Assembly: GCF_021535045.1 (NCBI RefSeq)
Contig: NZ_CP091056.1
Coordinates: 1,984,001 to 2,048,000, forward strand
Source: Ornithinimicrobium sp. INDO-MA30-4
GTDB lineage: Bacteria > Actinomycetota > Actinomycetes > Actinomycetales > Dermatophilaceae
DNA: 64,000 bases
Reading direction: 5' to 3'
Positions 1-8,991 of this stretch are shown piece by piece. The position numbers and the translations under genes are program-made. The notes beneath the pieces were generated by a model. That model saw nothing but the letters and a program-made list of their open reading frames with translations. It had not been told where the DNA came from and ran no database searches. How positions within the stretch are numbered: the first letter of the stretch is position 1; each line of letters begins with the position of its first letter.

Positions 1-1
1 C

Positions 2-403
2 GACCAACAGTTACGTTGGCGCTACGACCGCCTCCGGGACAAGGTCGCCAAATATGAGACTTACCGACTGAATGGGCGCGATTGCCCGGAATCTCTCCAG
101 GGACAAACGTTTACGGCTACACGTGCCGCACGAGAGGTCGTGCGGATAGTCGCGAATACACTGGGGACGGAAAATACTCTGATAGCCGGGGAAGTTGGGG
201 CGTCTGAGAGCGAACTACTGCCCTCTGCGCGACCCGCGGAGGTGGAGGTCGGTGGCGCCGAATCGGTCTGGGTCGCTACCAACCGCAATCGGGCGGCCTC
301 CGAGGACATCATCAAGGTACTCCTCAGGAGAGCCTCCGAATCCGACGTGGATCTAGGTGTCACGAACAGAGGGCTCGACCTCGCGCAAGATTTTGCTGGC
401 TGA
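2..403 (+). CDS. C-terminal part of an unrecognised protein (5' end outside window)
   Basis: A frame is open from the first bases of the window to TGA at 401-403, giving about 133 residues with no start needed inside the window. The fragment is hydrophilic, rich in Arg, Glu and Asp, with no membrane segment or motif I can name. Its codons are less GC-rich at third positions than those of its neighbours, which may mean transferred DNA or a shadow reading. A one-base shift near 370-385 would let the protein continue in another frame to about 554, ending in a basic tail. It converges on the response regulator gene. Function unknown; reality as a gene only moderately likely. Confidence 0.35.
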   Translation, partial: DQQLRWRYDRLRDKVAKYETYRLNGRDCPESLQGQTFTATRAAREVVRIVANTLGTENTLIAGEVGASESELLPSARPAEVEVGGAESVWVATNRNRAASEDIIKVLLRRASESDVDLGVTNRGLDLAQDFAG

Positions 404-546
404 GGCCCTTTACCGTCAGGAAGATCGGCTGCCGTACTTCGACAGCGCTGTGGTTGAGCTACTGGCTTCCCGTGCCCTCGGAGCCTTTGGGGCTCTGTGC
501 CACCTGGCGTCGGTTCACAAACTGTTCTGCATGCGACGCCCAAGGA

Positions 547-1202
547 CTAAGTGAGGCGCCGGTTCCGATAGGCCCACATCGCCAATTCCACGCGATTGCG
601 CAGGCCAAGCTTGGTCAGCAGGCCAGCCACGTGAAACTTCACGGTGCTGAGGCTGATGAAGAGGTCACCAGCGATCTCGGCGTTGGTGCGCCCGCGCGCC
701 ACCTCGATTAACACCGCTTCTTCGCGTTCGGTCAACGGGTCAAGCGGTGGCGTTTCGTTGCTGGGCGCGGGCTGCTGCGTGGCCAAGCGCCGCAGCAACC
801 TGGCAGTGACCGCCGCGTCGATGAGGGCGTCGCCGCGCACGGCCGCCTCCATGGCTTCCACGATTTGGGTGGCCGGTGCCCCTTCAGCAAGAAGCCGCGA
901 GCGCCGGCTTGTAGGGCACCGTAGATGTAATCGTCCGTGTCGAAAGTCGTGATGACGATGACGGCTAACGGGTCATCCACCCCAGGTCCGGCTAGTCGGC
1001 GGGTGGCTTCGATCCCATCGAGCACCGGCATCCGAATGTCGAAGAGACAGACATCGGGGCGCAACTGTCGCGCCAGTCGCACCGCCTCGGCGCCGTCACG
1101 GGCTTCGCCCACGACCTCAATGCCCGACTGTGCGCCCAAGATCATCGCCATGCCCTTGCGCACAATCTCTTGATCGTCGGCAATAAGCGCCCGGATTGTC
1201 AT
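547..1202 (-). CDS. NarL/LuxR-family response regulator (one frameshift)
   Basis: Two-component response regulator of about 218 residues. The N-terminal receiver domain has the acidic pair after IRALIADD, the phospho-acceptor Asp in CLFDIRMP and the conserved Lys in GFLLKG. The C-terminal LuxR-type helix-turn-helix reads LTEREEAVLIEVARG then SLSTVKFHVAGLLTKLG. The reading frame breaks near 880: the codons after LLKG resume one base off, as if a G had been lost from a G run, and the linker continues as APATQIVEAMEAAVRGD. The start ATG at 1202 overlaps the stop of the kinase gene by ATGA, so the pair is translationally coupled. The kinase just upstream is the obvious partner. Target genes are not evident. 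Confidence 0.9.
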
Positions 1203-2347
1203 CGCTGACCACCTGCCAAGGGGAAGGAGGCGCGGACTTCCCAGCCATGCGGCTTGCACACTCCAGCACTGAATTGCCCACCCAAGAGTTCAGCCCTTTC
1301 CCGCATACCGATGAGGCCGTAGCCGGTGCCAAATCGATCTGGCATCTGGCCATTATCGCCGACCACGAGCTCAACCCTCGATGCGTCTGAGGTCACGACC
1401 ACGCTCACCTCGCTGGTCCCTTGGGCGTGCCGCAACGCGTTCGTGACCGCCTCCTGGGCAATGCGAAAGAGGGCGCCTTGCACTTCAACCGAGGCGGACT
1501 GAACGTCTCCGATGATCTGCACGTCAATGTTCACGCGCTCGGTGCTCCGCTGCGCCAAGGCCCGAATGGCGGCTACGTCGCGACCGGGGGTGAGCCCTGC
1601 CGCCTGGGTTTGGTCCCGGAGCGCGCCCACGATGGAGCGCATTTCGGCGAGCGCTTGGGCGGCTTCAGTTTCGATGGACTGCAGGGCCGAACGCGCCGGG
1701 GCTTGCGGTGGGGCGTCAATCACGGCCAGCCCGGCCTGGGCCTGAATAGCAATGGCCGAGACGTGGTGCGCCAACGAGTCGTGCAGTTCTCGGGCCAACT
1801 CTTGGCGCTCCTGCAGCTTGATGTGGTCAATCATCTGGCTGCGGGAGGCAGCCCGATATCGAACGACCTGGCCGAGCGCCGAGAAGAACACCAACACGGC
1901 AGCGCCGGAGGCCGCCTCCGTGCCGGTTTGCGAGCCAGTCAGCGTCGCCATCGCCACCGCAGCAACCATGAAGGGCAGCCCCGCAATCGCGTGACGCACG
2001 CAAGCCCAGCGGAACAACGCATACGGAAATAGGACGACTACTACACCGGCGAAGAGCACGATCGGCTCCGCACCCACCAGGAGCGCCATTGCGTCCAGCA
2101 GGGCAAACCCACCGAACGCAACCGTCGTAGCCAACAAGGGCCGGCGGACTCGAATCAGGATAAGCCCAGCAAGTGCCAGGCCGAAGGCCACCGCGAGCGG
2201 CCACCAGGCCAGGTTGGGGTCGAAAAGCGCCTGCAACAGCGTCGCGACGACAACCACGGCGGCGATGACCTGGTCACGGCGGGTGGCTGCTGGCGGAGGG
2301 TCGGCGACTGCCGGCTCCCGCCACCACTGAGCCAATGTTGTGCGCAT
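1199..2347 (-). CDS. NarL-type sensor histidine kinase
   Basis: Intact 382-residue membrane histidine kinase. The first 165 residues are hydrophobic with about five to six membrane segments and no obvious extracellular sensor domain, as in LiaS/DesK-like kinases. A HisKA_3 dimerisation helix follows, with the phospho-accepting His in RELHDSLAHH, then a HATPase domain with the N box IAQEAVTNALRHA and the G box TGYGLIGMRERAELLGG. It is the first gene of a two-gene unit, overlapping the response regulator by four bases. Signal unknown; kinases of this architecture often sense membrane or envelope stress, which here is inference only. Confidence 0.92.
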   Translation of the reverse strand: MRTTLAQWWREPAVADPPPAATRRDQVIAAVVVVATLLQALFDPNLAWWPLAVAFGLALAGLILIRVRRPLLATTVAFGGFALLDAMALLVGAEPIVLFAGVVVVLFPYALFRWACVRHAIAGLPFMVAAVAMATLTGSQTGTEAASGAAVLVFFSALGQVVRYRAASRSQMIDHIKLQERQELARELHDSLAHHVSAIAIQAQAGLAVIDAPPQAPARSALQSIETEAAQALAEMRSIVGALRDQTQAAGLTPGRDVAAIRALAQRSTERVNIDVQIIGDVQSASVEVQGALFRIAQEAVTNALRHAQGTSEVSVVVTSDASRVELVVGDNGQMPDRFGTGYGLIGMRERAELLGGQFSAGVCKPHGWEVRASFPLAGGQR

Positions 2348-2477
2348 GTGCTCACCCTACGGAGACAGCCGCGTCTTCACACCCGCCAGTCAGCCACCGC
2401 GAATCTAGCCTTTCGGCTAGGTGAGAAGTAGTCGGCTGGCCGGTGCGCGCAGGGTGGGCTCACCACAAGGTTGAGAT

Positions 2478-2953
2478 ATGAAGACGAAAACTAACCCCGC
2501 ACTGCTCCACGACGAACAGGTCAACCCCAAGATGGTGCTCGCTGGCCTATGGACAGCGATGCTGATGGTCTTTGCCTATGTCGATATTTTCGGCTTCTTT
2601 CGCGCCGACATCATCGAAGGCGCACGCGCTGGCGAAGTCGCCGGCATTGGCCTGGCGATCAATCAGGGGTTCCTGGTGTTCTCCACAGTCTTTGTGCTCA
2701 TTCCCATTGCGATGATTGTGGTTTCGCTGCTCGCAAGCCCCGGCTCAACCGCCGCGCCAACATCGCCACCAGCATCATCTACGCCGTCGTGATCGCTGGC
2801 CTCTGCATCGGCGAAACCTGGGTTTACTACTTGCTGGGCAGCGCCGTCGAGGTTGTCCTGCTGTTGATGATCGCCCGCCTGTCCTGGACCTGGCCGTCAA
2901 CGGTCGATGCCCGCGAAGAGGTTGCTAAGCCAGCCACACACCTGTTGGCTTAG
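2478..2953 (+). CDS. Small four-helix membrane protein, DUF6326-like (one frameshift)
   Basis: About 157 residues when two frames are joined near 2735-2750. The first part (LWTAMLMVFAYVDIFGFFRADIIEG) and the second (NIATSIIYAVVIAGLCIGETWVYYLLGSAVEVVLLLMIARL) together give four hydrophobic segments. The pattern of an early Asp-Ile-Phe motif, a short polar loop and paired C-terminal helices resembles the uncharacterised DUF6326 family of bacterial membrane proteins, an assignment made from memory. The gene lies 130 bases from the divergent kinase gene and three bases before the glycosylase gene, so the two plus-strand genes probably share a transcript. No function is known. Confidence 0.7.
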
Positions 2954-2956
2954 CCC

Positions 2957-3592
2957 ATGGATGAGCAACCGCGGACCAGCCACGACGTTCCCTCGTTGCT
3001 CAACACCATCCGCGCTTGTCGGATTTGTCGCGATGAGCCGTGGCAGCCCTCCAACCAACTCCCCCATGAGCCTCGGCCTATTGTGCGGGCTAGCGCCACC
3101 GCTCGAGTCGTCATCATTGGTCAAGCCCCCGGCCGCAAGGTCCACGAAAGTGGCGTCCCGTGGGATGACGCCAGTGGCGCACGGCTGCGCACCTGGCTCG
3201 GTATGACGGCAGAGCAGTTCTATGACGAGGCTCAGGTCGCGATCGTGCCCATGGGGTTTTGCTACCCAGGCAAGGCGAAGTCGGGTGATGCGCCACCACG
3301 CAAAGAGTGCGCGCCCACCTGGCATGATCCGCTGATGTCACTACTGCCGGCTGATCGGCTCACCATTCTCATTGGGCGCTATGCCCAACAGCGCTATCTG
3401 CCGCAGGCCGGCTCAAGTGTCACCCAGGCCGTGGGTCGGTGGGCCGAGTTCTTGCCGGCAACCATCGTGCTGCCGCACCCATCGCCTCGCAATATCGGTT
3501 GGTTCAAGGCCAACCCATGGTTTGAGCAGGAGACCATCCCAGCAGTTCAAGCACGGATGGCGCAGTTGACCGACGGCATCACACGGGGCTGA
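2957..3592 (+). CDS. Uracil-DNA glycosylase family protein (Fe-S type)
   Basis: Intact 211-residue member of the uracil-DNA glycosylase superfamily, which removes uracil from DNA in base excision repair. The substrate-binding motif I reads VVIIGQAPGRKVHESG (residues 51-66) and the C-terminal motif LPHPSPRN contains the conserved His. Four cysteines at 21, 24, 102 and 118 have the CxxC ... C-x15-C spacing of the 4Fe-4S cluster of family 4/5 enzymes. It starts three bases after the upstream membrane protein gene. Its 3' end overlaps the convergent TetR gene by 14 bases. The precise UDG subfamily is uncertain. Confidence 0.87.
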   Translation: MDEQPRTSHDVPSLLNTIRACRICRDEPWQPSNQLPHEPRPIVRASATARVVIIGQAPGRKVHESGVPWDDASGARLRTWLGMTAEQFYDEAQVAIVPMGFCYPGKAKSGDAPPRKECAPTWHDPLMSLLPADRLTILIGRYAQQRYLPQAGSSVTQAVGRWAEFLPATIVLPHPSPRNIGWFKANPWFEQETIPAVQARMAQLTDGITRG

Positions 3593-4183
3593 GACGACGC
3601 CCTAGGTGTAGGGCTACGTCATCCAGGCAGGCATCAAGCAAGGCATCGTCACCAGTGCCCAGCCAGTTCTGAGCCAGCCCGATCAGGCTGCCAAAGAGCG
3701 ACTCAGCCAGCACCTCAACCGGCGCATCCCAGACGTGCTCAGCATCGGCCGCAACCTGGGTCAAGAACCGGGCCAGTTCGGTGCGGAAGCCCACAACGGC
3801 TTCCGCTGCGAGCGCGGTCAACTCTTCATCACGAACGCCCATCAGCCCTAGCTCTTGAAACACCAACTCGGCCTGGGGGTCGGTCCGCAGCGACGCGGCA
3901 TACCGTTGCATCGCACAGCGCAGCACCTCGTGCGGGTCACCACTGAGGCTGAGCGCACCGCCCAGCACCGCCGCCGCCGTCTCAACATCTTCCGCATAGA
4001 CAGCCCGCATCAGACTGGTCTTTGAGTCAAAGGCATAGTGCACGGCGCCTAGCGGCACTTCGGCGTCCTTGGCCACCGCTCGGGTGGTGAGAGCCCAGCA
4101 CCATCGCGGCGCATCACCCGCATGGCTGCCTCGACGAGTTGGGCCCTCCGCATCGCAACCGGCACATGAACTCGCTTTGTCAT
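3579..4183 (-). CDS. TetR-family transcriptional regulator (frameshifted near start)
   Basis: TetR-type repressor of about 200 residues. The helix-turn-helix is LTTRAVAKDAEVPLGAVHYAF; the C-terminal ligand-binding domain is helical. The true N terminus (ATG at 4183, then TKRVHVPVAMRRAQLVEAAM) is in a different frame from the rest; the frame changes near 4093, just before the helix-turn-helix. The ATG overlaps the stop of the MFS transporter by ATGA, so the transporter and its likely repressor form one operon, the usual arrangement for drug-responsive efflux. The inducer cannot be told from sequence. Confidence 0.85.
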
Positions 4184-5704
4184 ACAACAACCTCGCTCGT
4201 TGCCGACTTCTGCGCAGATACTCGCCGCGTGCGTAGCGCGATCAAGGCTTGCAACCCGGTGTAAGCCGCGACCAGGCCTGCGACCAGCAGGACCACCGCC
4301 ATACCTGAGGTGAAGGACTCGGCAGCCGTCGCGAGGAAACTGTCGGCAACGACACCCGGCAAGCCGTCGGCTGCCAACTGTGCGCCGCCTGGCGTTTCGC
4401 TCCCGGTCTCGATCACCTGCTGAGGCACCTCACCTGAGGCATCCGCCAGCCCAGCACTGTAGAGCGCGAGCCCGAGTGTGCCCAGGACTGCCGTGCCCAT
4501 GGCACCGCCCATCTCGTATGCGGTCTCGGATACCGCGGCAGCGCTGCCGGTGCGCTCGGGTGGAGCCGAGGAGACCACCACATCGTTGGTCAGGCTCTCA
4601 GCCAAACCAATACCTAGCCCGATCGTTGCGGTCCACAAGCCCAGGGCGATAAGTCCGGTGGAGTCGATCACGAGCGCGCCAACGACAAACCCAGTGGCAG
4701 CTAGCAACATCCCACCGCCAATAACTACGCGCAGCGTCAACAGCCGCGCCAGTGCCGGGGCGGCCAGCGAACCAACGACGGAGGCCAGGGCGAACGGCAG
4801 GATCCAGAGACCGGCGGTCAGCGGCGAGAGGCCCTCAACGAACTGCAAGTACTGGGGCAGGAAAAACAGCAGACCCAAGATCGAGAACACGCTCAGCAGG
4901 TTGGTCAGGATGGCGACGGTAAAGACTCGATTGGCGAAGAGGCTGACGTCGAGCAGTGGCTCGGCCAGCGTCAATTGGCGGCGCACAAAGACCCACAGCA
5001 ACGCGATGCCGACCAGCATGGCGGAGATAGACACCACGCCAACCCCGTGCGCGCCCAACTCCTTCAAGCCGTAGACCAGCGGCAACATACCGGCAATCGA
5101 CAAGGCGGCTGAAGCCACGTCGAACGGCCCAGGGTTTGGGTTGCGAGACTCGGGCAGCAATATCACGGCTCCAAACAGCAGCAACACCATGATCGGGGCA
5201 TTGATCAGGAAGACCGAGCCCCACCAAAAGTGTTCCAGCATGAATCCGCCAATGACTGGCCCTATCGCTGTGCCACCGGCAAAAGCCGCAGCCCACGGCG
5301 ATTGCGCTGCGGCGTTCACGGTCATCTGGGAAGACAGTACGCACCAGCGAGAGCGTGGAGGGCATCAAGGTAGCCCCTCCGAAACCAAGCAAGGCCCTTG
5401 CTGCGATCAACATCTCGGCAGAGGTGGAGAACGCAGCGAGGACAGAAGCGGCGCCGAAGGCAGCGGCACCAATGATGAGCAGTCGACGGCGGCCGATGCG
5501 ATCGCCAAGGTTGCCCATCAGGACCAGCAGCCCGGCCAACAGGAAAGAGTAGATGTCGATGATCCACAGCAGTTGTGCCGTGGAGGGGTCGAGGTCTTCG
5601 CTTAGCGCGGGCACGGCAATACCGAGCACAGTCATGTCAATGCTGATCAGCAGCACTGGCAGCACCAACACGGCGAGTGCTGCCCAGCGGCGGCGGGTAG
5701 TCAA
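4180..5704 (-). CDS. MFS efflux transporter, DHA2 / QacA-SmvA type (one frameshift)
   Basis: About 507 residues with 14 predicted membrane segments, as in the drug:proton antiporter-2 family. The N terminus LLISIDMTVLGIAVPAL carries the conserved Asp of helix 1, and the loop 2-3 signature is GNLGDRIGRRRLLIIG. Motif C appears as GGTAIGPVIGGFMLEHFWWGS. The frame changes near 5325, between RSAIAV and the segment leading into motif C. QacA/SmvA proteins export lipophilic cations and disinfectants; substrate specificity here is inference. The downstream TetR gene overlaps by four bases and is the likely local repressor. Confidence 0.88.
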
Positions 5705-5776
5705 TCAGCGGCTCCATTCATCGGTATATCCCCGAGAATGGCACAAGTTGGTCGATCGTCCAACTCATTCGACCTA

Positions 5777-6511
5777 TCAGGAGCTCAGCGGCCCTCGCCA
5801 CACACTGTCACCGCTATGTGTCGGATCCCCGTCGTAGGCCTCCACCGACACATCGACCACTGAAAATTCGGCCGTGGACAGGTTCGCGGGCAAGGCGAAG
5901 TCTCCAGACTCACCGTCCAATAAACCGAGGGTAATCAGGCCAGAGCTGTCCGGATTGATTAACCACACCTCGAGGTATTGGCCCTCTAGATCAGGCGCCG
6001 ACGCTTGATCGATCCGCAGCACCTGCTGACCATCGATCACGAGAATTTCGGCCTGAGCTGGCTGGTCTGCACCGCTGAGCACGTCCAACTCCGCGGTTGC
6101 GACCAGCGACTCCTCTGGCCGCTGGTTCAACAGGGCGGAACCTGCCAGCGCCACGATGGCGCCTACGCCCGCTGCTGCAGCCAGCCACCCAAGGGACACG
6201 CCCGGTTTGCTCTCCGGCTTGCCGCGAAGAGCACCCAACGACCTCCTGGTGGGCAGGTGAGCATGGTCATCCGCTAGCTCCACAGGGCCGTCTTTGGCGA
6301 GGCCTGTCCCCGTCGTTTGCTCCACTATTTGGTCCCACACGCGGGTCGGTGGCATCTCGGTCATTGGGCCGGCCACCTTCAAAGTTTCGCGGGCATAACT
6401 CAGGCCTTGCGCGGCCCGCCGACAGTCAGCACACTCGAGCAGGTGAGATGCTTCTTGCGAGGTGGGACTGTGTAGTGCCCAGGTCACAAGGCGGTCGTCG
6501 TCAATGTGCAT
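5777..6511 (-). CDS. RskA-type membrane anti-sigma factor
   Basis: Intact 244-residue anti-sigma factor. Residues 1-60 form the cytoplasmic sigma-binding domain with a zinc-finger-like HLLECADC motif. One membrane helix (GWLAAAAGVGAIVALAGSALL) lies near residues 107-128. The outer part matches the RskA domain, with EGQYLEVWLINPDSSGLITLG. It overlaps the sigma-factor gene by 11 bases, which fits co-translation of sigma and antagonist. In RskA/SigK systems, release of sigma follows regulated proteolysis of the anti-sigma factor; the protease is not in this window. Confidence 0.9.
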   Translation of the reverse strand: MHIDDDRLVTWALHSPTSQEASHLLECADCRRAAQGLSYARETLKVAGPMTEMPPTRVWDQIVEQTTGTGLAKDGPVELADDHAHLPTRRSLGALRGKPESKPGVSLGWLAAAAGVGAIVALAGSALLNQRPEESLVATAELDVLSGADQPAQAEILVIDGQQVLRIDQASAPDLEGQYLEVWLINPDSSGLITLGLLDGESGDFALPANLSTAEFSVVDVSVEAYDGDPTHSGDSVWRGPLSS

Positions 6512-7100
6512 TCTTCACCTCCATCTCCACGCGCAGTCGGCGCAGGGTGCGAGCATGGTGGCTCTTCACCGTTCCCAGCGGCATGCTGAGATGTTCTGCG
6601 ATTTGCGCCATCGTCATGTCGTGGATAAACGACAGCACCAGGATGTGCCGTTGCGGGTCGCCGATCCGCTCTAACTCTTGCGCCAACGTCAAAAGCACGT
6701 CGATCCGCTCGGGTGCCATATCTGTGTTGCGAGAACTGTCTGTCAACACTTCCGTGAAAGAGATCGGGTCGACCGACGTCTCTCGGTTGCTCGGACCTCG
6801 GCGCAGGCTGTCGGCGATTTTGTGCCGAGTTATGCCCACTAGCCAGGCACCTAACGCTGAGTATTCGGGGTCAAACCGGTCTTTGGATTGCCAGGCCGCA
6901 ACAAAGACTTGTTGCGTGACATCTTCGGCCTCGAAAGGCCCGACAGCCTTTTTGGCTAACCCGAAGACGAGCGAGGCCCACCGCTGATACACCTGAGCCA
7001 GAGAGCCCTCGTCGCCGCGCTGAAAGGAGCGCGCGACTTCGGCATCGGTATCAGCGCCGCTGCTTGAAGTACGAATCCTCTCAGTCACGCACACCACCAT
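6501..7100 (-). CDS. ECF sigma factor (SigK-like)
   Basis: Intact 199-residue extracytoplasmic-function sigma factor. Region 2 contains YQRWASLVFGLAKKAV and AEDVTQQVFVAAWQSKDRF; region 4 contains DMTMAQIAEHLSMPLGTVKSHHARTLRRL, the -35-binding helix-turn-helix. The pairing with an RskA-type anti-sigma gene supports a SigK/SigL-like group. The start is uncertain within the first ten residues (GTG and ATG codons near 7085-7100). It lies 40 bases downstream of the sortase gene on the same strand, so sortase, sigma and anti-sigma may be cotranscribed, suggesting a cell-surface stress regulon. Confidence 0.9.
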   Translation of the reverse strand: MVVCVTERIRTSSSGADTDAEVARSFQRGDEGSLAQVYQRWASLVFGLAKKAVGPFEAEDVTQQVFVAAWQSKDRFDPEYSALGAWLVGITRHKIADSLRRGPSNRETSVDPISFTEVLTDSSRNTDMAPERIDVLLTLAQELERIGDPQRHILVLSFIHDMTMAQIAEHLSMPLGTVKSHHARTLRRLRVEMEVKNAH

Positions 7101-7140
7101 ATCGAGTCCCAGTTGGCCATTTCCTCAGGGATTCTTGTGG

Positions 7141-7841
7141 CTACTCGTCAGGCACCGGTGTAGCGGCAATTACCACGTTGTCGGTGTAGCTGCCCACGTC
7201 TGCTTGCCACTCGCCGGTGCAGGTGATGAGAACCAACCGCTCGGGGCCCGCCCGCTCGAAGAGGTCCGCTACTGGGAGATCGCCCTTGTCGAACTGCTCG
7301 CGACCAACGACTTCGTAGGTCCGAGTAGTGCCGTCAGCCAGTTCCACGTCAATCAGGGTGCCTACCTCAGCCTGGCGCAGTGGCGCCATAGCCCCAAACC
7401 CCTCAGTAGTGTCGACATGCCCGGCCAAGACGGTCGATCCACCGTCAATGGCTGGGGTTGCGCCAACTTGTACCAACCAACGCGATCACCATCTGCCGGG
7501 ACTGCCATCTGGTCGCCTTCAACTCCGAGAGCGTCGATGGGCGCGTCAATGTCAAGCGCCGGCACAGACACCCGAGTGGGTGCCATCACGCTGGGCGCAG
7601 ACTGGCTGGTCGGATCAGCTGAAGAGCGGCCGATTTCGGGGGCAGTGCCGGAAGCTGGATCGGTCTGCGTCGGCGTCGTCTCTGCGCTGGGCTCGGGCAT
7701 CACGCTGATGGAGCCCACAGTCGCAATGTCTTCGTCTGCAGACGAAACCGAGTAGCCGCCGACGGCTAGCGCCGCCACAGAAACCGCGAGCACTCCGGCC
7801 CACACCGCTCTGGATGGGCCGGAGCGCTCACGTTGACTCAT
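7141..7841 (-). CDS. Class F-type sortase (one frameshift)
   Basis: About 233 residues. An N-terminal membrane anchor (VWAGVLAVSVAALAVGGYSV) is followed by a Ser/Thr/Pro-rich linker and a sortase domain starting at APTRVSVPALDIDAPI. The catalytic His lies in VLAGHVDT and the catalytic Cys in LITCTGEW. Where many class F sortases have Arg in a YRDNVV segment, this one reads YTDNVV, so the third catalytic residue may be replaced. The frame changes near 7470-7480, between GWYKL and VQVGATPAI. It follows a DUF4397 gene by seven bases, a pairing common in actinomycetes. Confidence 0.85.
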
Positions 7842-7848
7842 CGTCAGA

Positions 7849-8649
7849 TCAGACGCTCTCGCGGCTCAGACGACGGCTGGCGACGACTGCACCAGCTGCG
7901 CCGGTCAAGGCCAGCCCAAACATCCACAGGGAAGCGTTGCCATCCAGAAGGCCTGCCTCACCGGTCGGCACGCCAGCCGGGTCACCGTGCAAGCCGTCAA
8001 TGGTCTGCACTGCGAGCGCTAGGTTCTCGTCCTCTGCCGAGCCCCAGGCATACACGATGGTGTTGGTGCCCTCAGCTAGGTCGACGTCAGCCGGACCGAT
8101 CGCCACGGTATCGGTGCCAGCCAGCACGACGTCCGCGCTCACCGAGCCAGCGTCAAGGTTCAAGACCTCTTCGTTGGGGTTGGTCAGGCCCTCGATCACC
8201 GGGGTCTCACCCGCACGAACGTCAACAGCAGGGGCGGCAGCCGTGTGGCGAACCGTCAGCCGAGCCTGGCCGGCATCCAACTGCGATGTGTCGTTGGCGA
8301 ATGCGCTCAACATCGGCGTGCCTTCAGCGTCAAGGTGAGCGGCCAGCGTGAGGTTTGCGCCACCGGGCACTTCGATGCCCTCAGCCGAGATGGCTGGTTC
8401 TGCCGAGTCGGGAGTGTCTCCGTCAGCATAAACGTCAATGTCGTAGCTGCCAGCGGGCAGTTCCAGCGGGTCGGTCAGCGTGCCGGGCTCAAAGTCAGGG
8501 ATCGTCTCCTCGCCGTTGACATAGACGTCTACGGTCAGGCCGGGAACAGCGTGTAGCACCGACACGTCCGAGGTGTCTTGAGCCAGAGCGGGAACGGCGG
8601 TGGCAACCAGAGCGAGGCTGGCGGCGGCACCCCAAGCGATGGAACGCAT
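7849..8649 (-). CDS. Secreted, membrane-anchored DUF4397 protein
   Basis: About 266 residues from ATG 8649, chosen because GGAGGAG precedes it by a normal gap; an earlier in-frame ATG at 8664 overlaps that ribosome site. A signal peptide (IAWGAAASLALVATAVPALAQ) leads two DUF4397 repeats, each with a hydrophobic strand and a Val-Asp-Val core (VLHAVPGLTVDVYVNGE; TVRHTAAAPAVDVRAGE). A C-terminal hydrophobic helix (LWMFGLALTGAAGAVVASRR) ends in basic residues, but no LPXTG-type signal precedes it. DUF4397 proteins are surface proteins of unknown role. The sortase gene directly downstream suggests a shared envelope function. Confidence 0.88.
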   Translation of the reverse strand: MRSIAWGAAASLALVATAVPALAQDTSDVSVLHAVPGLTVDVYVNGEETIPDFEPGTLTDPLELPAGSYDIDVYADGDTPDSAEPAISAEGIEVPGGANLTLAAHLDAEGTPMLSAFANDTSQLDAGQARLTVRHTAAAPAVDVRAGETPVIEGLTNPNEEVLNLDAGSVSADVVLAGTDTVAIGPADVDLAEGTNTIVYAWGSAEDENLALAVQTIDGLHGDPAGVPTGEAGLLDGNASLWMFGLALTGAAGAVVASRRLSRESV

Positions 8650-8991
8650 GTAGATCTCCTCCATGAAATAGGAAGTCCGAGTGACTCCCTGCTGCTTCTT
8701 ACTTCGCGAGTTTCTTCAATTTGGTTGCAGCCGGTGGGAAATTCTTTTACATGACGATGCGGCGGACCCCCTAAGGCCCGCGGCACCTTCAACAGCAGGC
8801 GTTAGCGGTTGACGTATTCCTGTTCGGGCACGCCGTCAGCAAGCATCCTGAGCCTCCGCTGATAAGTAACACCGCAGTATGTGAGGGCAGCGACACGCGA
8901 AGTCAGTCGGCTCACCCCACGCGAAAAGCGGCCCCCACCCAAAGGTGGAGGCCGCTTTCGCTATCTGGTGCCGCGTTGCTCTAACCGGGGG
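8650..8991. other. 342-base intergenic region with one hairpin
   Basis: This gap separates the DUF4397 gene from the cell-wall-binding 5'-nucleotidase gene. It holds the DUF4397 ribosome binding site at its left edge and a strong hairpin at 8925-8958. I found no convincing open frame or RNA gene in the remainder. Confidence 0.6.
8925..8958 (-). terminator. Hairpin terminator after the 5'-nucleotidase gene
   Basis: A 15-base stem, AAAGCGGCCCCCACC against GGTGGAGGCCGCTTT, with one mismatch and a four-base loop. It lies 33 bases past the stop codon of the nucleotidase gene on the minus strand and ends in a short T/A run on either side, as expected of an intrinsic terminator. Confidence 0.8.

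Noticed and set aside
61-543. A 160-codon open frame on the minus strand
   Set aside because: Rich in Pro, Ser, Thr and Arg with no recognisable domain; it overlaps the frame that is open from the left edge. Probably a shadow, though neither is certain.
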